Shown: positions 25,210 to 34,446, numbered from the stretch's first letter. The stretch is DNA of 64,000 bases from Telluribacter roseus (GCF_017355915.2 NZ_JAFEUV020000002.1:186001-250000), one strand, 5' to 3'. The notes: generated by a model from the letters alone, not told the origin. Numbers and translations: made by a program.

Positions 25210-26424
25210 CTATGACTCCGCTGTCTGAAGCGGGGAGTGTTCTGGATGGGCTCTTTCTGCTAAAAGGTCTTTTCTCAGGACTACCATGTCATAGACTACT
25301 TTTACCCATACCATAATACAGGGGAAGCCTTTGAGAGCGTAAGGTATTACAAACTCTTCACGCAGGTATCTGGGAAAAATGTCGGTAGGAGACAGCGTAG
25401 TCAGTACAAAGGCACAAGCGAATAGTATACTAGTCAGCGTGTCCTTTTTAGCAGCAACAAACCACAAGGCCACCCCCGTCATAGCGATAATGAACGTGGG
25501 CGATTCTGCTTTGTGATTAAATATCACGATCCAGATCAGAACAGAGCAGAGAGCCAGGTACCTGAAAGTATAGTTCTGGTATTCACGGTACCGGATCAGG
25601 GGAAGCAGGAACAGGAGTACCCCCGCTAAAACGACAAGATTCTTGTTTACCTCCAGCGTAAACCAGCTATTCAGCCAGCCCATTACCGAGTATCCGTGCG
25701 AGCTGGAGTGGTCGTGGGATAGCATATTCCAATAGCTCTGGAAGAGCCTGGTGTACTGCTCGTAGCTTACAAAGAGCAGCGGAATCAGGAAGAGAATAAA
25801 GGTCCATAGTGCTGTGTACAGAGCCAGCTTACCCTTTTTGGGATAGAAGAGGAACAGCGCAAATCCGACTATTCCGAAGAGTTTGATGAAGGCCGAAAAA
25901 AGGATGCACAAGGTAGCCCACAGGTACTTTTTGTCTTCTAGTAGGGCGAAGGACATAACCAGTAGCCCCGCTATCAATCCATTTGACTGCGCATTCTGAA
26001 TGGATGTCAGTAACTCAACCAAGACAATCACTAGTACCAGCCCCTTTTCAACGTCACGTAAGTGAGGTAAGCGATAGACAGCAAAGAGCAGAACCAGAGC
26101 ATTCACCAGATTCCACAGGCTCAGGCCCACCCAATCCGGAAACAGGGCAAATAGGCCAAACAGGGCGGAGAAGGTAGGAGTGTACTTATATAGGTCCCAT
26201 TGTTCTTCGGGGTACAAGATATATAAGTCCTGATTGTTTAGTAGGTGGTAAAACGACCGCTCAAAGATCCTGTAATTGTTGTACTGGGTATATTGAATGC
26301 CACTATCATCAAATGTTTTAGTCCCGGACAGCAGGCCTTGTATACTTGCGGCCAGGGCAATAATAATGTACAGTATGAGAAGATTGCGTCGGTTTGATAA
26401 AGCTTTTGTAGCCCGTTCTTTCAT
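25210..26424 (-). CDS. Multi-pass membrane protein, GT87/DUF2029 glycosyltransferase-like
   Basis: A 404-residue protein with about ten hydrophobic helices. The periplasmic segment YPEEQWDLYKYTPTFSALFG resembles the DUF2029/GT87 pattern (Y..P..Y.YPP.FA), and IQNAQSNGLIAGLLV matches the Q-x-N segment of that family. Characterised members are polyprenol-dependent mannosyltransferases in Actinobacteria; here the donor and acceptor are unknown. The gene stands alone between convergent and distant neighbours. Confidence 0.75.
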   Translation of the reverse strand: MKERATKALSNRRNLLILYIIIALAASIQGLLSGTKTFDDSGIQYTQYNNYRIFERSFYHLLNNQDLYILYPEEQWDLYKYTPTFSALFGLFALFPDWVGLSLWNLVNALVLLFAVYRLPHLRDVEKGLVLVIVLVELLTSIQNAQSNGLIAGLLVMSFALLEDKKYLWATLCILFSAFIKLFGIVGFALFLFYPKKGKLALYTALWTFILFLIPLLFVSYEQYTRLFQSYWNMLSHDHSSSHGYSVMGWLNSWFTLEVNKNLVVLAGVLLFLLPLIRYREYQNYTFRYLALCSVLIWIVIFNHKAESPTFIIAMTGVALWFVAAKKDTLTSILFACAFVLTTLSPTDIFPRYLREEFVIPYALKGFPCIMVWVKVVYDMVVLRKDLLAERAHPEHSPLQTAES

Positions 26425-26667
26425 TCTACCTTTTTATAATCCTCTTCGTTAGTACTACATTGAAGTACCAGGAAGAGCATGTGGATAGTGCTCTTTTTCT
26501 GCTCAAAGCTATCCAGGTAGGGCGTAATGTCTTAGTTAAATGGTTGAATTTTATCTACCGGTAGTTACTGTTCGATCAATGTTGAAAGCTAAAGAGGGCG
26601 TGGTAGTACCAGTATTACGTAGATACTAGGTAAGGAGCACACTGGATATGGCTGGAAAAAACGGCTC
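26425..26667. other. Intergenic region, no gene seen
   Basis: These 243 bp lie between the GT87-like start and the stop of the PPOX gene. The only structure is a small hairpin at about 26473-26497 (AGAGCA/TGCTCT) with T run on the plus strand, where no plus-strand gene precedes it. No promoter or reading frame is convincing. Confidence 0.35.
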
Positions 26668-27315
26668 CTAGTACAGGCGTTTCTCATAGCTTTCCTTCAA
26701 GCCCATAGCGATTTGTGCTTCTGTAAGTTTTGGATCTTTTATGTGGGCTGCAAGAATAGAGGCCGGTTTGGGAAGAAGATCTTTTTCGAGCCAGTTGAAA
26801 GGGTCCCAAAGCAGGGAGCGTTTAAACGACTTGGCACAATGGATATAACATTCTTCTACGTCTATACCTATACCAACGGTGGGAATATTACCATTGGATT
26901 CGAGCAGCTCCATGATCCCCTTATCCTTGATAACTTTTGCTCTTCCATTGATTCTTAAGGTCTCTTCGAGTCCCGGGATTATAAATATCAAACCTACTTG
27001 TGGGTTATCTATGATATTTCCCAATGTATCAAATCTCTTATTTCCGGGCCGCTCAGGTATGACCAGCCTTTTTTCGTCCAGTACCAATACAAACCCCGCT
27101 TTATCTCCGCGTGGAGAAACATCACAATGTCCAGATGAGTCACTCGTTGCAACGAATAGCATAGGAGACTTCGAGATAAATTCCTGACAGTGCTTATCAA
27201 TGAAGTGTATCACCTTATTCCTGACGGTCTCACTAGGTACTCCGAGTAAGGAATGTAGTTCCTCTCTGGAAGCTATCACATCTTCAAACTTATCTGCTTT
27301 CATGTCCTTCTCCAT
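26668..27315 (-). CDS. Pyridoxamine 5'-phosphate oxidase-family FMN protein (MSMEG_1061-like)
   Basis: About 216 residues from MEKDMKADKF; M86 of the longer frame (27303), preceded by GGAGAAGG, is equally possible. The split-barrel FMN-binding features are LGVPSETVRNKVI, SPMLFVATSDSSGHCDVSPRGD and IPERPGNKRFDTLGNII, typical of the MSMEG_1061-type subfamily of PPOX flavoproteins, which are thought to bind FMN or F420 and reduce small molecules. A longer reading to 27558 is unlikely: it would overlap xylulokinase, and an excellent promoter at 27346-27375 lies inside it. Confidence 0.85.
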   Translation of the reverse strand: MEKDMKADKFEDVIASREELHSLLGVPSETVRNKVIHFIDKHCQEFISKSPMLFVATSDSSGHCDVSPRGDKAGFVLVLDEKRLVIPERPGNKRFDTLGNIIDNPQVGLIFIIPGLEETLRINGRAKVIKDKGIMELLESNGNIPTVGIGIDVEECYIHCAKSFKRSLLWDPFNWLEKDLLPKPASILAAHIKDPKLTEAQIAMGLKESYEKRLY

Positions 27316-27345
27316 TAATTCGAGGTTGTCCTGACTTATCTTCTT

Positions 27346-27375
27346 CAAAAATAAAGTAATAACTACTAAATCCAA
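27346..27375 (-). promoter_or_regulatory. Promoter of the PPOX-family gene
   Basis: On the minus strand TTG, 19 bp, TATTTTTG: an exact Bacteroidota -33/-7 pair, about 30 bp upstream of the start at 27315. It decides against the longer upstream reading frame. Confidence 0.7.
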
Positions 27376-27431
27376 GATGGTAAGAGAGCCTGCTACCTTA
27401 TGACTGTTATTCCACTTACTCCCATTCTCTG

Positions 27432-27464
27432 TTTGCATTATCTCCCGCCAGGTTTGTACATTTG
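27432..27464 (+). promoter_or_regulatory. Promoter of the xylulokinase gene
   Basis: TTTG, 21 bp, TACATTTG: an exact match to the Bacteroidota housekeeping promoter, ending 29 bp before the ATG at 27494. It is divergent from, and only about 55 bp away from, the PPOX promoter. Confidence 0.75.
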
Positions 27465-27493
27465 CTCTCCATGTTCCTATAATCCCCATTACT

Positions 27494-28981
27494 ATGTACT
27501 TTATTGGTTTTGACGTTGGTAGCTCGTCCGTAAAAGCCTGCCTCCTCGATGCTGACACGGGAACAACCGTGGCTTCGGCTTTCTTTCCTGAGACCGAAAT
27601 GGCTCTGTCGTCACCCCAGCCCGGATTTGCCGAGCAGCACCCCGATCAGTGGTGGAAAAATGCCTGCCTGGCTTCGCAGGCCGTGATGCAGAAGGCCCTG
27701 GTGCCGGCCGATGAGGTAAAAGCCATTGGTATATCGTACCAGATGCACGGTCTGGTGGTAGTGGATAAGGATATGAACGTACTGCGCCCCTCCATTATCT
27801 GGTGTGACAGCCGGGCGGTGGGTATAGGCAATAAGGCGTTTCAGGAGCTGGGCGCGGATGTAGTACTACCGCATCTGCTCAATTCCCCCGGTAACTTTAC
27901 GGCTTCCAAGCTGGCCTGGGTGAAAGAAAACGAGCCGGACGTCTTCGCCAAAGTCTATAAGTTTATGCTACCCGGCGACTACCTGGCGGCCCGCATGACC
28001 GGTGAGGTCGTGACTACACCATCCGGTCTGTCGGAGGGAGTACTCTGGGATTTTCTGGATGAGCAACCCGCTGGCTTCCTGCTGGACTACTTCGGGTTCA
28101 GTACCGATATGATTCCTACCGTAGTACCTACCTTCAGCAACCAGGGAGAGCTTACTGCCGAGGCAGCCGAAGCGCTGGGTCTGGCAGCGGGTACTCCCGT
28201 TTCATACCGGGCCGGTGATCAGCCTAACAATGCCTTCTCGCTCAATGTACTCGAGCCCGGTGAGGTGGCCGCTACGGCGGGTACTTCGGGCGTGGTGTAC
28301 GGAGTAAGCGACCAGACCAAATATGACGCCAAGTCACGGGTGAATACCTTCCTGCACGTCAACCACATGCTGGGTAGCCCGCGCTACGGGGTACTTCTGT
28401 GCGTCAATGGTACCGGTATCCTCAATAGCTGGCTCCGCAATACGTTGCTGCAGGGTACTATCTCGTACTCTAAGATGAACGAACTGGCCGCTCAGGCACC
28501 CATCGGAGCGGACGGACTGGTATGTCTGCCTTTTGGGAACGGAGCTGAGCGTGAGCTGGAAAATCAGGATCTTGGCGCTGCCTTCCGCGGGCTGCAGTTC
28601 AACCGTCACGGCATGAACCACTGGATCCGGGCGTCGCAGGAAGGCATCGTATTTGCGCTGTACTACGGTATGCGTGTGATGGAAACCCTGGGCGTGTCGC
28701 TGAAGCGGGTACGGGCCGGTGAGGCCAATATGTTCCTGAGCCCGATCTTCCGCGACACCTTTGCCAATGTATCGGGAGCTACCATAGAACTATACAATAC
28801 CGACGGAGCCCAGGGCGCTGCCCGGGCGGCTGGTCTGGGTGTAGGCTACTACAAGAGCCGCGAAGATGCCTTCACCGGACTTACCGCTGTACAGACCATT
28901 GAGCCTGATGCGGCCCGGCAGGCAGCTACCCAGGAGGCATACGCCCGCTGGACAGCCGCTCTGGAAGAAGGTAAGAAATAA
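27494..28981 (+). CDS. xylB: Xylulokinase (FGGY carbohydrate kinase)
   Basis: A 495-residue kinase. It has the N-terminal phosphate-binding GFDVGSSSVKACLLDADTG, the substrate-binding ISYQMHGLVVVD (the GxMHG motif of xylulokinases), IIWCDSRA and the C-terminal ATPase segment GEANMFLSPIFRDTFANV and TDGAQGAARAAGLG. It phosphorylates D-xylulose to xylulose 5-phosphate, feeding the pentose phosphate pathway. Length is normal. No xylose isomerase or transporter is adjacent, so the gene is separate from any xyl operon. It has its own promoter and a terminator just after the stop. Confidence 0.92.
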   Translation: MYFIGFDVGSSSVKACLLDADTGTTVASAFFPETEMALSSPQPGFAEQHPDQWWKNACLASQAVMQKALVPADEVKAIGISYQMHGLVVVDKDMNVLRPSIIWCDSRAVGIGNKAFQELGADVVLPHLLNSPGNFTASKLAWVKENEPDVFAKVYKFMLPGDYLAARMTGEVVTTPSGLSEGVLWDFLDEQPAGFLLDYFGFSTDMIPTVVPTFSNQGELTAEAAEALGLAAGTPVSYRAGDQPNNAFSLNVLEPGEVAATAGTSGVVYGVSDQTKYDAKSRVNTFLHVNHMLGSPRYGVLLCVNGTGILNSWLRNTLLQGTISYSKMNELAAQAPIGADGLVCLPFGNGAERELENQDLGAAFRGLQFNRHGMNHWIRASQEGIVFALYYGMRVMETLGVSLKRVRAGEANMFLSPIFRDTFANVSGATIELYNTDGAQGAARAAGLGVGYYKSREDAFTGLTAVQTIEPDAARQAATQEAYARWTAALEEGKK

Positions 28982-28983
28982 AA

Positions 28984-29013
28984 AAGAGAGGCAGCTCCCG
29001 GGCTGCCTCTCTT
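28984..29013. terminator. Bidirectional hairpin after xylB
   Basis: A 12-bp stem (AAGAGAGGCAGC / GCTGCCTCTCTT) directly follows the xylB stop and stands before the stop of the convergent lipoprotein gene; A and T runs flank the two sides. Confidence 0.8.
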
Positions 29014-29036
29014 GCTATATAGTCTTTCTACTTCTG

Positions 29037-29618
29037 CTAGTCCAGCTTCTTGACGTCGATCTTACGGATCACGTCTTTCTTATTGAAAAGGATCCGCCAT
29101 ACCGCAAAAGGTACATTCTGCTGATTGAAGCAGCTCTTGCTGATGATGTTATCGGCCGGAACGGGTGAGTTGTACACAAATAGCGTGTCGTTGAGGCGCT
29201 GTACGTTAGCCGACTGAGGTAGATTCTTTTCGGCGTTGTAGAGGTAGGCGTCGAGCAGCTCACGCTCCTTGGCACTGAAGGCCGGATTCTGCACATCGGC
29301 CGAGCCCAGTAGCTGTACCTGTACGCCATACTCTTTGTTCAGAGCGGCCAGGGCAGGTAGCTGCTGGAAGTTGCTGCCACACAGTTCAGCGGCTTTTTCG
29401 GGGTTCTTGGTAATTGACTCCGTCAGCGTTTTCTGTGAAATAGCAGCAATCTGACGCCCCCACTGGTCAATGGTAGATATCAGCTGCACGTCGGTCACCC
29501 GCTTGATTTTGGAGTTCCGGATTTCGTCAGACAATTCTTTGGTGCCACCCACGCGGTTCTCAACGTTGCAGCTCAGGGTGCCTAGTAGCAGTAGTAGTAT
29601 ATAGATGTAACGGGTCAT
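29037..29618 (-). CDS. Lipoprotein with DUF3365/Tll0287-like domain
   Basis: About 193 residues from MTRYIYILLLLLGTLSC; this start was chosen because it gives a lipoprotein signal with lipobox LGTLSC, while the 31 extra upstream codons look non-native. The mature part matches the DUF3365 pattern: AAELCGSNFQQLPAL, then YGVQVQLLG, VQNPAFSAKERELLDAYL and VYNSPVPADNIISKSCF. In haem-binding members the last motif is a CxxCH; here it reads KSCFNQQ, so covalent haem attachment is not expected. It would be a small periplasmic sensor- or ligand-binding-type protein of unknown role. Confidence 0.7.
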   Translation of the reverse strand: MTRYIYILLLLLGTLSCNVENRVGGTKELSDEIRNSKIKRVTDVQLISTIDQWGRQIAAISQKTLTESITKNPEKAAELCGSNFQQLPALAALNKEYGVQVQLLGSADVQNPAFSAKERELLDAYLYNAEKNLPQSANVQRLNDTLFVYNSPVPADNIISKSCFNQQNVPFAVWRILFNKKDVIRKIDVKKLD

Positions 29619-29733
29619 AGAGGTACATGTAAGAAGTAAAGCCGGTGTAAATCTCGTAAACGAAACGATATATATCCTAATGGAGTTCATATAGTATATC
29701 GGTACCAGCACAGGTACATCACTCTAAATTACG

Positions 29734-29741
29734 TATCTTTG
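29734..29741 (+). promoter_or_regulatory. Possible -7 element for prfA
   Basis: TATCTTTG matches TAnnTTTG exactly, but no TTG is at the right distance upstream. It would give a leader of about 75-80 nt before the prfA start. Confidence 0.4.
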
Positions 29742-29821
29742 CGGTGCCGCCGAGGTAGTCCCACTAAGGCAGGGCACCTGGGTGACCCACCTGATAAACA
29801 GGAAAATGATAGTTAAGGAAT

Positions 29822-30895
29822 ATGCAGGATAAATTAGAAGCAATAAAAGAGCGGTTTGAGGAAGTAGCGCAGCAAATCATACAGCCCGAAGTAGTTTCGG
29901 ACGCTAAGCGCTTTTCAAAGCTCAGTAAGGAATACAAGGATCTGGAGCGGATTGTAGAGCAGTACAAGGCGTACCAGAAACTACTCAAGGATATAGCAGG
30001 AGCCAAGGAGCTGATCTCTACCGAGAAGGACGAGGATCTGCGCGAGATGGCCAAGGAAGAGCTGAGTGAGCTGGTGCCCCAGAAGGAAACGATGGAGACG
30101 GCACTGAAAGAAATGCTGATCCCCAAAGACCCCAACGACAGCCGCAATATCATTCTCGAAATCCGGGGAGGAACCGGTGGAGACGAAGCGGCCATCTTTG
30201 CGGGTGACCTGTTCCGGATGTACCAGCGCTTCTGCGAGCGCATGGGCTGGCGTATGTCCGTCATGGACTACACCGAAGGTACCAATGGCGGCTACAAGGA
30301 GATCGTGGTGAAGGTGGAAGGTGAGGATGTGTACGGTAAGCTCAAGTTTGAGTCGGGCGTACACCGCGTACAGCGGGTACCTGCCACCGAGTCGCAGGGA
30401 CGTATCCATACCTCGGCAGCCACCGTGGCCGTACTGCCCGAAGCCGAAGAGGTAGACGTGGAACTCAACATGAATGACATCCGGGTAGATACCTTCAACT
30501 CATCCGGAGCGGGTGGACAGTCCGTAAACACCACGTACTCGGCGGTGCGTCTGACGCACATTCCTTCGGGACTGGTAGTAAGCTGTCAGGATGAGCGCTC
30601 GCAGCTCAAGAACAAGGATAAAGCGATGGGCGTACTTCGTTCGCGTCTGTACGAGATTGAGCTACGTAAGCAGCAGGAAGCTATCAGTTCACAGCGTAAG
30701 TCCATGGTAGGTAGTGGTGACCGTTCGGACAAGATTCGTACTTACAACTACCCCCAGAGCCGCGTGACCGATCACCGCATCGGCTATACCGTGCATAACC
30801 TGCCTGCCGTTATGGAAGGTGATATTGAAGATTTTATCGAGCAGCTGCGTATGGCCGAAAACGCCGAGCGCATGCAGGAGGGAGAGGCTGTATAA
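29822..30895 (+). CDS. prfA: Peptide chain release factor 1
   Basis: A 357-residue class I release factor. The GGQ loop is in [22 protein letters not shown], and [32 protein letters not shown] and [21 protein letters not shown] are conserved. The SAVRLTH form after GGQ and the overall length point to RF1 (UAA/UAG) rather than RF2. It acts in the ribosomal A site. It is a single gene closed by a strong terminator. Confidence 0.96.
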   Translation: MQDKLEAIKERFEEVAQQIIQPEVVSDAKRFSKLSKEYKDLERIVEQYKAYQKLLKDIAGAKELISTEKDEDLREMAKEELSELVPQKETMETALKEMLIPKDPNDSRNIILEIRGGTGGDEAAIFAGDLFRMYQRFCERMGWRMSVMDYTEGTNGGYKEIVVKVEGEDVYGKLKFESGVHRVQRVPATESQGRIHTSAATVAVLPEAEEVDVELNMNDIRVDTFNSSGAGGQSVNTTYSAVRLTHIPSGLVVSCQDERSQLKNKDKAMGVLRSRLYEIELRKQQEAISSQRKSMVGSGDRSDKIRTYNYPQSRVTDHRIGYTVHNLPAVMEGDIEDFIEQLRMAENAERMQEGEAV

Positions 30896-30919
30896 TCCAC
30901 AGCATGACTTCCCTTATAC

Positions 30920-30954
30920 AAGAAGGCCCTGCCGCACATGCGGCAGGGCCTTCT
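30920..30954. terminator. Strong bidirectional terminator
   Basis: A 16-bp perfect GC-rich stem (AGAAGGCCCTGCCGCA / TGCGGCAGGGCCTTCT) flanked by A/T-rich ends lies between prfA and the convergent thioredoxin-fold gene. Confidence 0.9.
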
Positions 30955-30975
30955 TTATTTCTTATAGCTTTATTA

Positions 30976-31530
30976 CTACTTATACATTTTTGGATAAGTC
31001 TCCGCTTTGTACTTGTCAAAAGGTACCTTCTGGTAGTGGTTATCGCCAATGAACGTAATTACTTCGTGAAACTCCTTAGCCTTCAGGTAGCCGGGTAGCG
31101 GCTGGATCATCTGCATTTTTTCGTCCAGAAATACTGTATTGGGGTAGCTGGGCTGGTTGTTGGTCAGGGCGAGGGCGAGCTGGTGTACCCCATTTTTGCC
31201 CTGTGCTACGTATACAAACTTCTGCTCTCCCAGCGTAACGGGCTCACGCTGTTCGGCATTGAACTTCACCGGGTAGTAGTTCTTATTGATATACTCAGCC
31301 ACTTTGGCATTGGCGTAGGTTTCGCGGTCCATTACCTTGCACCAGCCGCACCAGTCGGTATACACATCCACCAGCAACTTGCGGGGAGCCTTCTGCATGC
31401 GGGCGTAAGCCTGCTCTATGGTCAGCCACTGCACCTTGTTGGCTTTGGGCGAAGGGGTATTCGGGCGCAGAGCCAGCAGCGAGGTAAGTAGTATACTGGC
31501 CAGTACAGCCAGGGTAGCTTGTCGTTTCAT
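30976..31530 (-). CDS. Secreted thioredoxin-fold protein
   Basis: A 184-residue protein with an N-terminal signal sequence (MKRQATLAVLASILLTSLLALRP). The thioredoxin-like motif VDVYTDWCGWCKVMDRETY gives a CxxC active site (C-G-W-C), followed by VKFNAEQREPV and the cis-proline region SYPNTVFLDEK. This DUF255/thioredoxin_7-like type is common in Bacteroidota periplasm and is expected to reduce or isomerise disulfides. The partner is unknown. It is a single gene between the prfA terminator and the PAS kinase. Confidence 0.85.
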   Translation of the reverse strand: MKRQATLAVLASILLTSLLALRPNTPSPKANKVQWLTIEQAYARMQKAPRKLLVDVYTDWCGWCKVMDRETYANAKVAEYINKNYYPVKFNAEQREPVTLGEQKFVYVAQGKNGVHQLALALTNNQPSYPNTVFLDEKMQMIQPLPGYLKAKEFHEVITFIGDNHYQKVPFDKYKAETYPKMYK

Positions 31531-31599
31531 AGCGGATGGGTGATAATCTGGTATTAGTTAGAAAACTCTTTTCTCTCAGTAAACGTGCCAAAGTTTTAA

Positions 31600-33888
31600 C
31601 TACTGGTTGGCGAGCGTCTTGAGCTTCTTGCTGATGGAGAAGAAGAAGGTCGTCCCACCCGGCCCTGATTCCAGCCATATCTTTCCCCGGTGCCGCTCTA
31701 CGATGCGCTTACAGATAGCGAGTCCAATGCCCGTACCCGAAAACTCGTCCTTCTTGTGGAGGCGCTGGAAAATGACGAATATTTTCTCAAAGTACGTTTC
31801 CTCAATACCTATGCCGTTGTCCTTTACAAAAAATACCCAGTTGTTAACTTCGTCGCGGCAGCCAACTTCCACCACCGGCTTTTCGCTGGCATTGTATTTC
31901 AGTCCGTTTCCGATCAGGTTCTGAAACAGAACGAACATCATCGAGTCTTCGCCTTTGATCGTAGGCAGGTCGTGTACAACGATCTGGGCTCCTTTTTCAC
32001 TGATTGCCTTCTGAAAAGCCTCCACCACGCTGGAGACGAGGGTATTGCAGTTGATAGTCCGTACTTCTGTATTGATATTCCCGATGCGGGCGTACTGGAG
32101 CAGGTCCTGAATCAGGTTTTTCATGCGGTCGGCGGCCCGCTTCACCGTCGTAATGTACCGTCGGCCGTTGTCATCGAGGCGGTCGCTGTACTTACGTTCC
32201 AGCAGTTCCAGAAACATGTTGACGGTGCGCAGAGGTTCCTGCAGGTCGTGCGAAGCCACGTAGGCAAAGCGCTCCAGCTCGGCGTTGGATACGGCCAGGG
32301 CTTCGGCCCGTTTGGCCAGTTTTTCGTTTGCCTCCTGGAGTAGCTGCTCGGTTTGCTTCAGGCTGGTAATATCCCTTCCTTCGGGTATAAGCAGGATAAC
32401 TTTTCCCTTATCATCCCATACAGGTTTTAGAGAGAAATCTATGATCATTCGCTGATCATCTTTTCCTGATATCTCTATTTCACGACGTACAAATTCGCCC
32501 AGCGCTGCTTTCTGAACATCTTCCCGTATCTCTTGCTGCAGTTCGGGCGAATGATCAAACCAGGGAGCCTGCCAAAAGGGCTTGCCAATGGTCTCTTCGG
32601 CAGTAGCTCCTACAAATGCCAGGGCTGTTTCGTTTGACTCTATGAGTGTACCGTTGGGTTCGAGCAGCCCGATGAACTGGTACATAGAGTTGAATATGGC
32701 GACAAATCGCTGGGATATCTTCTTCTCAGCCTTCTCGATGCGTTTACGCTCCGATATGTCGGTGGTAGTACCTACCATCCGGATGGCCTGCCCGCTGGCA
32801 TCTCGCTCTACCACGCTGCCCCGGTTTAGTACCCATCGGTAGCTACCATCCTTTTTGCGGATGCGGTGCTCGGTCCGGTAGTTCTGGGTCTGCCCGGACA
32901 TATGTTTTTCCAGAGCCTCACCGACGGACTGCCTATCATCCGGGTGAATCAGGTCGTTCCAGAAGCTAAAATCGGAGTAGGTTTCCTGGCCGTCCAGTTC
33001 CAGCAGTTGCCGGTGCTGCGGCGACATGTATATCTCAGGTACCCGGGGCTTCCAGTCCCATACGCCTATGCCCGAGCCCTCCAGGGCCAGATGCCAGCGC
33101 TGTTCGGTATCTTTAATGGCCTGTTCTGCCTTTTTGAGCTCTGTAATATCGCTAAATGACACTACTACGGCGGAGGGAACGCCGCCCTCCTGTTCGAAGA
33201 TAGGCTCCGAATTGATACTGATCCAGGTAAGGCTGCCGTCTCCTTTATAAACGCCCATCACAACTCCCCGCAGTACTTTCCCAGTATAGAGAGTAATAGC
33301 AGAGGGGTGAGTTTCGAAGGGAAAAGGAGAGCCATCTTCATGAATACATCGCCAATTGGGATGAATGGGTTCACGGCCCATGAGCTGGTCGGTTGTAATA
33401 CCCAGAATGCGCTCGACGGCCGGATTACTCATAATGATATCCGTATGAGTATGAACAATCATGCCTTCGGCCAGGGTACTCAGAAAGGTGTTGTACTGCT
33501 CTTGCTGAAGCAGCAGAGATTCACCGATGATCTTGGGGTCAGCGAGTACGCTGAAGTGAAAGTTATAGCCGTGTACTTCCTGGTCCTGCCGTTTCAGGTT
33601 ATAAAACTTCCCTCCCAGCAGCATAAGGCTGCCATCGCGCAGGTGGTAGCTTACGCGGCCTTCCCAGCGGCCACTTTGCTGCAGCAGGTGAAAGATCTCC
33701 AGTACGCTGTATTCAACGCTATGGAGCTCGATGGTGTGCTGGATGTTTTTACCTATAATTTCTTCTTCCTGGTTGAGCTGTAATATGCGGATAGCAGCCG
33801 GGTTAAGGCTGCTTATAGTAAAGTTGGCGTCCGTAGAGATAATTCCTTCCGAGGCGTTGAGGTAGAAGCACTCGTAAACATCGTTCAT
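31600..33888 (-). CDS. Multi-PAS sensor histidine kinase
   Basis: A 762-residue kinase with no membrane helix, thus cytoplasmic. Four PAS/PAC modules can be traced (about 5-115, 135-255, 265-385, 400-515), the third of PAS_3 type (GVWDWKPR...HPDDRQSV). A short coiled coil precedes HisKA (YVASHDLQEPLRTVNMF, phospho-His in ASHDLQEP). The HATPase domain contains NLIGNGLKYN, VKDNGIGIE, IFQRLHKKDEF and GTGIGLAICKRIV. No receiver gene is adjacent, so its partner is elsewhere. The kinase core resembles that of the protein at 57303-59228. Confidence 0.92.
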   Translation of the reverse strand: MNDVYECFYLNASEGIISTDANFTISSLNPAAIRILQLNQEEEIIGKNIQHTIELHSVEYSVLEIFHLLQQSGRWEGRVSYHLRDGSLMLLGGKFYNLKRQDQEVHGYNFHFSVLADPKIIGESLLLQQEQYNTFLSTLAEGMIVHTHTDIIMSNPAVERILGITTDQLMGREPIHPNWRCIHEDGSPFPFETHPSAITLYTGKVLRGVVMGVYKGDGSLTWISINSEPIFEQEGGVPSAVVVSFSDITELKKAEQAIKDTEQRWHLALEGSGIGVWDWKPRVPEIYMSPQHRQLLELDGQETYSDFSFWNDLIHPDDRQSVGEALEKHMSGQTQNYRTEHRIRKKDGSYRWVLNRGSVVERDASGQAIRMVGTTTDISERKRIEKAEKKISQRFVAIFNSMYQFIGLLEPNGTLIESNETALAFVGATAEETIGKPFWQAPWFDHSPELQQEIREDVQKAALGEFVRREIEISGKDDQRMIIDFSLKPVWDDKGKVILLIPEGRDITSLKQTEQLLQEANEKLAKRAEALAVSNAELERFAYVASHDLQEPLRTVNMFLELLERKYSDRLDDNGRRYITTVKRAADRMKNLIQDLLQYARIGNINTEVRTINCNTLVSSVVEAFQKAISEKGAQIVVHDLPTIKGEDSMMFVLFQNLIGNGLKYNASEKPVVEVGCRDEVNNWVFFVKDNGIGIEETYFEKIFVIFQRLHKKDEFSGTGIGLAICKRIVERHRGKIWLESGPGGTTFFFSISKKLKTLANQ

Positions 33889-34048
33889 GCAAAACGAGGA
33901 TAAATTGTAAATGTAAGATGTACAACTAAGTTAGCTGACACATAGTTTGAGGGAGCAGGGCCGGCTACCTCCGTTCTCTATACAGTACCTGTGTCAGCAA
34001 AGCCAGTGTCCGGACAGCAGTGGGTGCACGGACTGGCCTGGTCGAGGC

Positions 34049-34390
34049 CTAGCGCGACTCCTCCACGACTGACTGCCCCGATGACCCATCACCACTGGTC
34101 CATTGCCAGGTTTCGTGCAGACGAATACGTCCGTCGGGCAGCAGCTCCGGCACCGAGCGGCAGATGCCGGTCATCAGCTCTCCGCTGTTGTTGAGATGGT
34201 GGTAGCGCATATCCAGAATACCCTGCTCATCGGCTTTGGCTATGAGTGAGCCCTTTACTACACTACCTCCCGCGTATTCGGCCCATACGATATCTCCCTG
34301 CTGATGGTAGTAAAAGATGGTTTCGGCGTCAACGTCGCCATTGTCGGTGTTAGAGCTGGAACGAAAAACTTTCTGGTCGTAATGGATCAT
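34049..34390 (-). CDS. Small conserved protein of unknown role
   Basis: About 113 residues from MIHYDQKVFRSSSNTDNG; a start 16 codons upstream exists but looks non-native. The sequence has alternating short strands (TIFYYHQQGDIVWAEYAGG, VVKGSLIAKADEQGILDMRYHH, GRIRLHETWQWTSGDGSSG), suggesting a small beta-barrel. Proteins of this type in Bacteroidota are often labelled n-acetylglutamate synthase, but I see no acetyl-CoA-binding motif to justify that. It is divergent from the glyoxalase-like gene with 56 bp between. Confidence 0.65.
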   Translation of the reverse strand: MIHYDQKVFRSSSNTDNGDVDAETIFYYHQQGDIVWAEYAGGSVVKGSLIAKADEQGILDMRYHHLNNSGELMTGICRSVPELLPDGRIRLHETWQWTSGDGSSGQSVVEESR

Positions 34391-34446
34391 GGTGGGGCAT
34401 GAGGGTTTACTACGTAATTTAGGAAAAAAAATGTTCATACTACACT

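Noticed and set aside
26473-26497. Hairpin with T run on the plus strand
   Set aside because: No plus-strand gene ends before it, so a terminator role has no transcript to stop.
27316-27558. N-terminal extension of the PPOX protein
   Set aside because: It overlaps the xylulokinase start and contains an exact promoter for the PPOX gene itself; homologues start near LGVPSETV.
29742-29800. GC-rich stretch before prfA considered as a tRNA or small RNA
   Set aside because: No cloverleaf or anticodon arm can be drawn; it is treated as the prfA leader.
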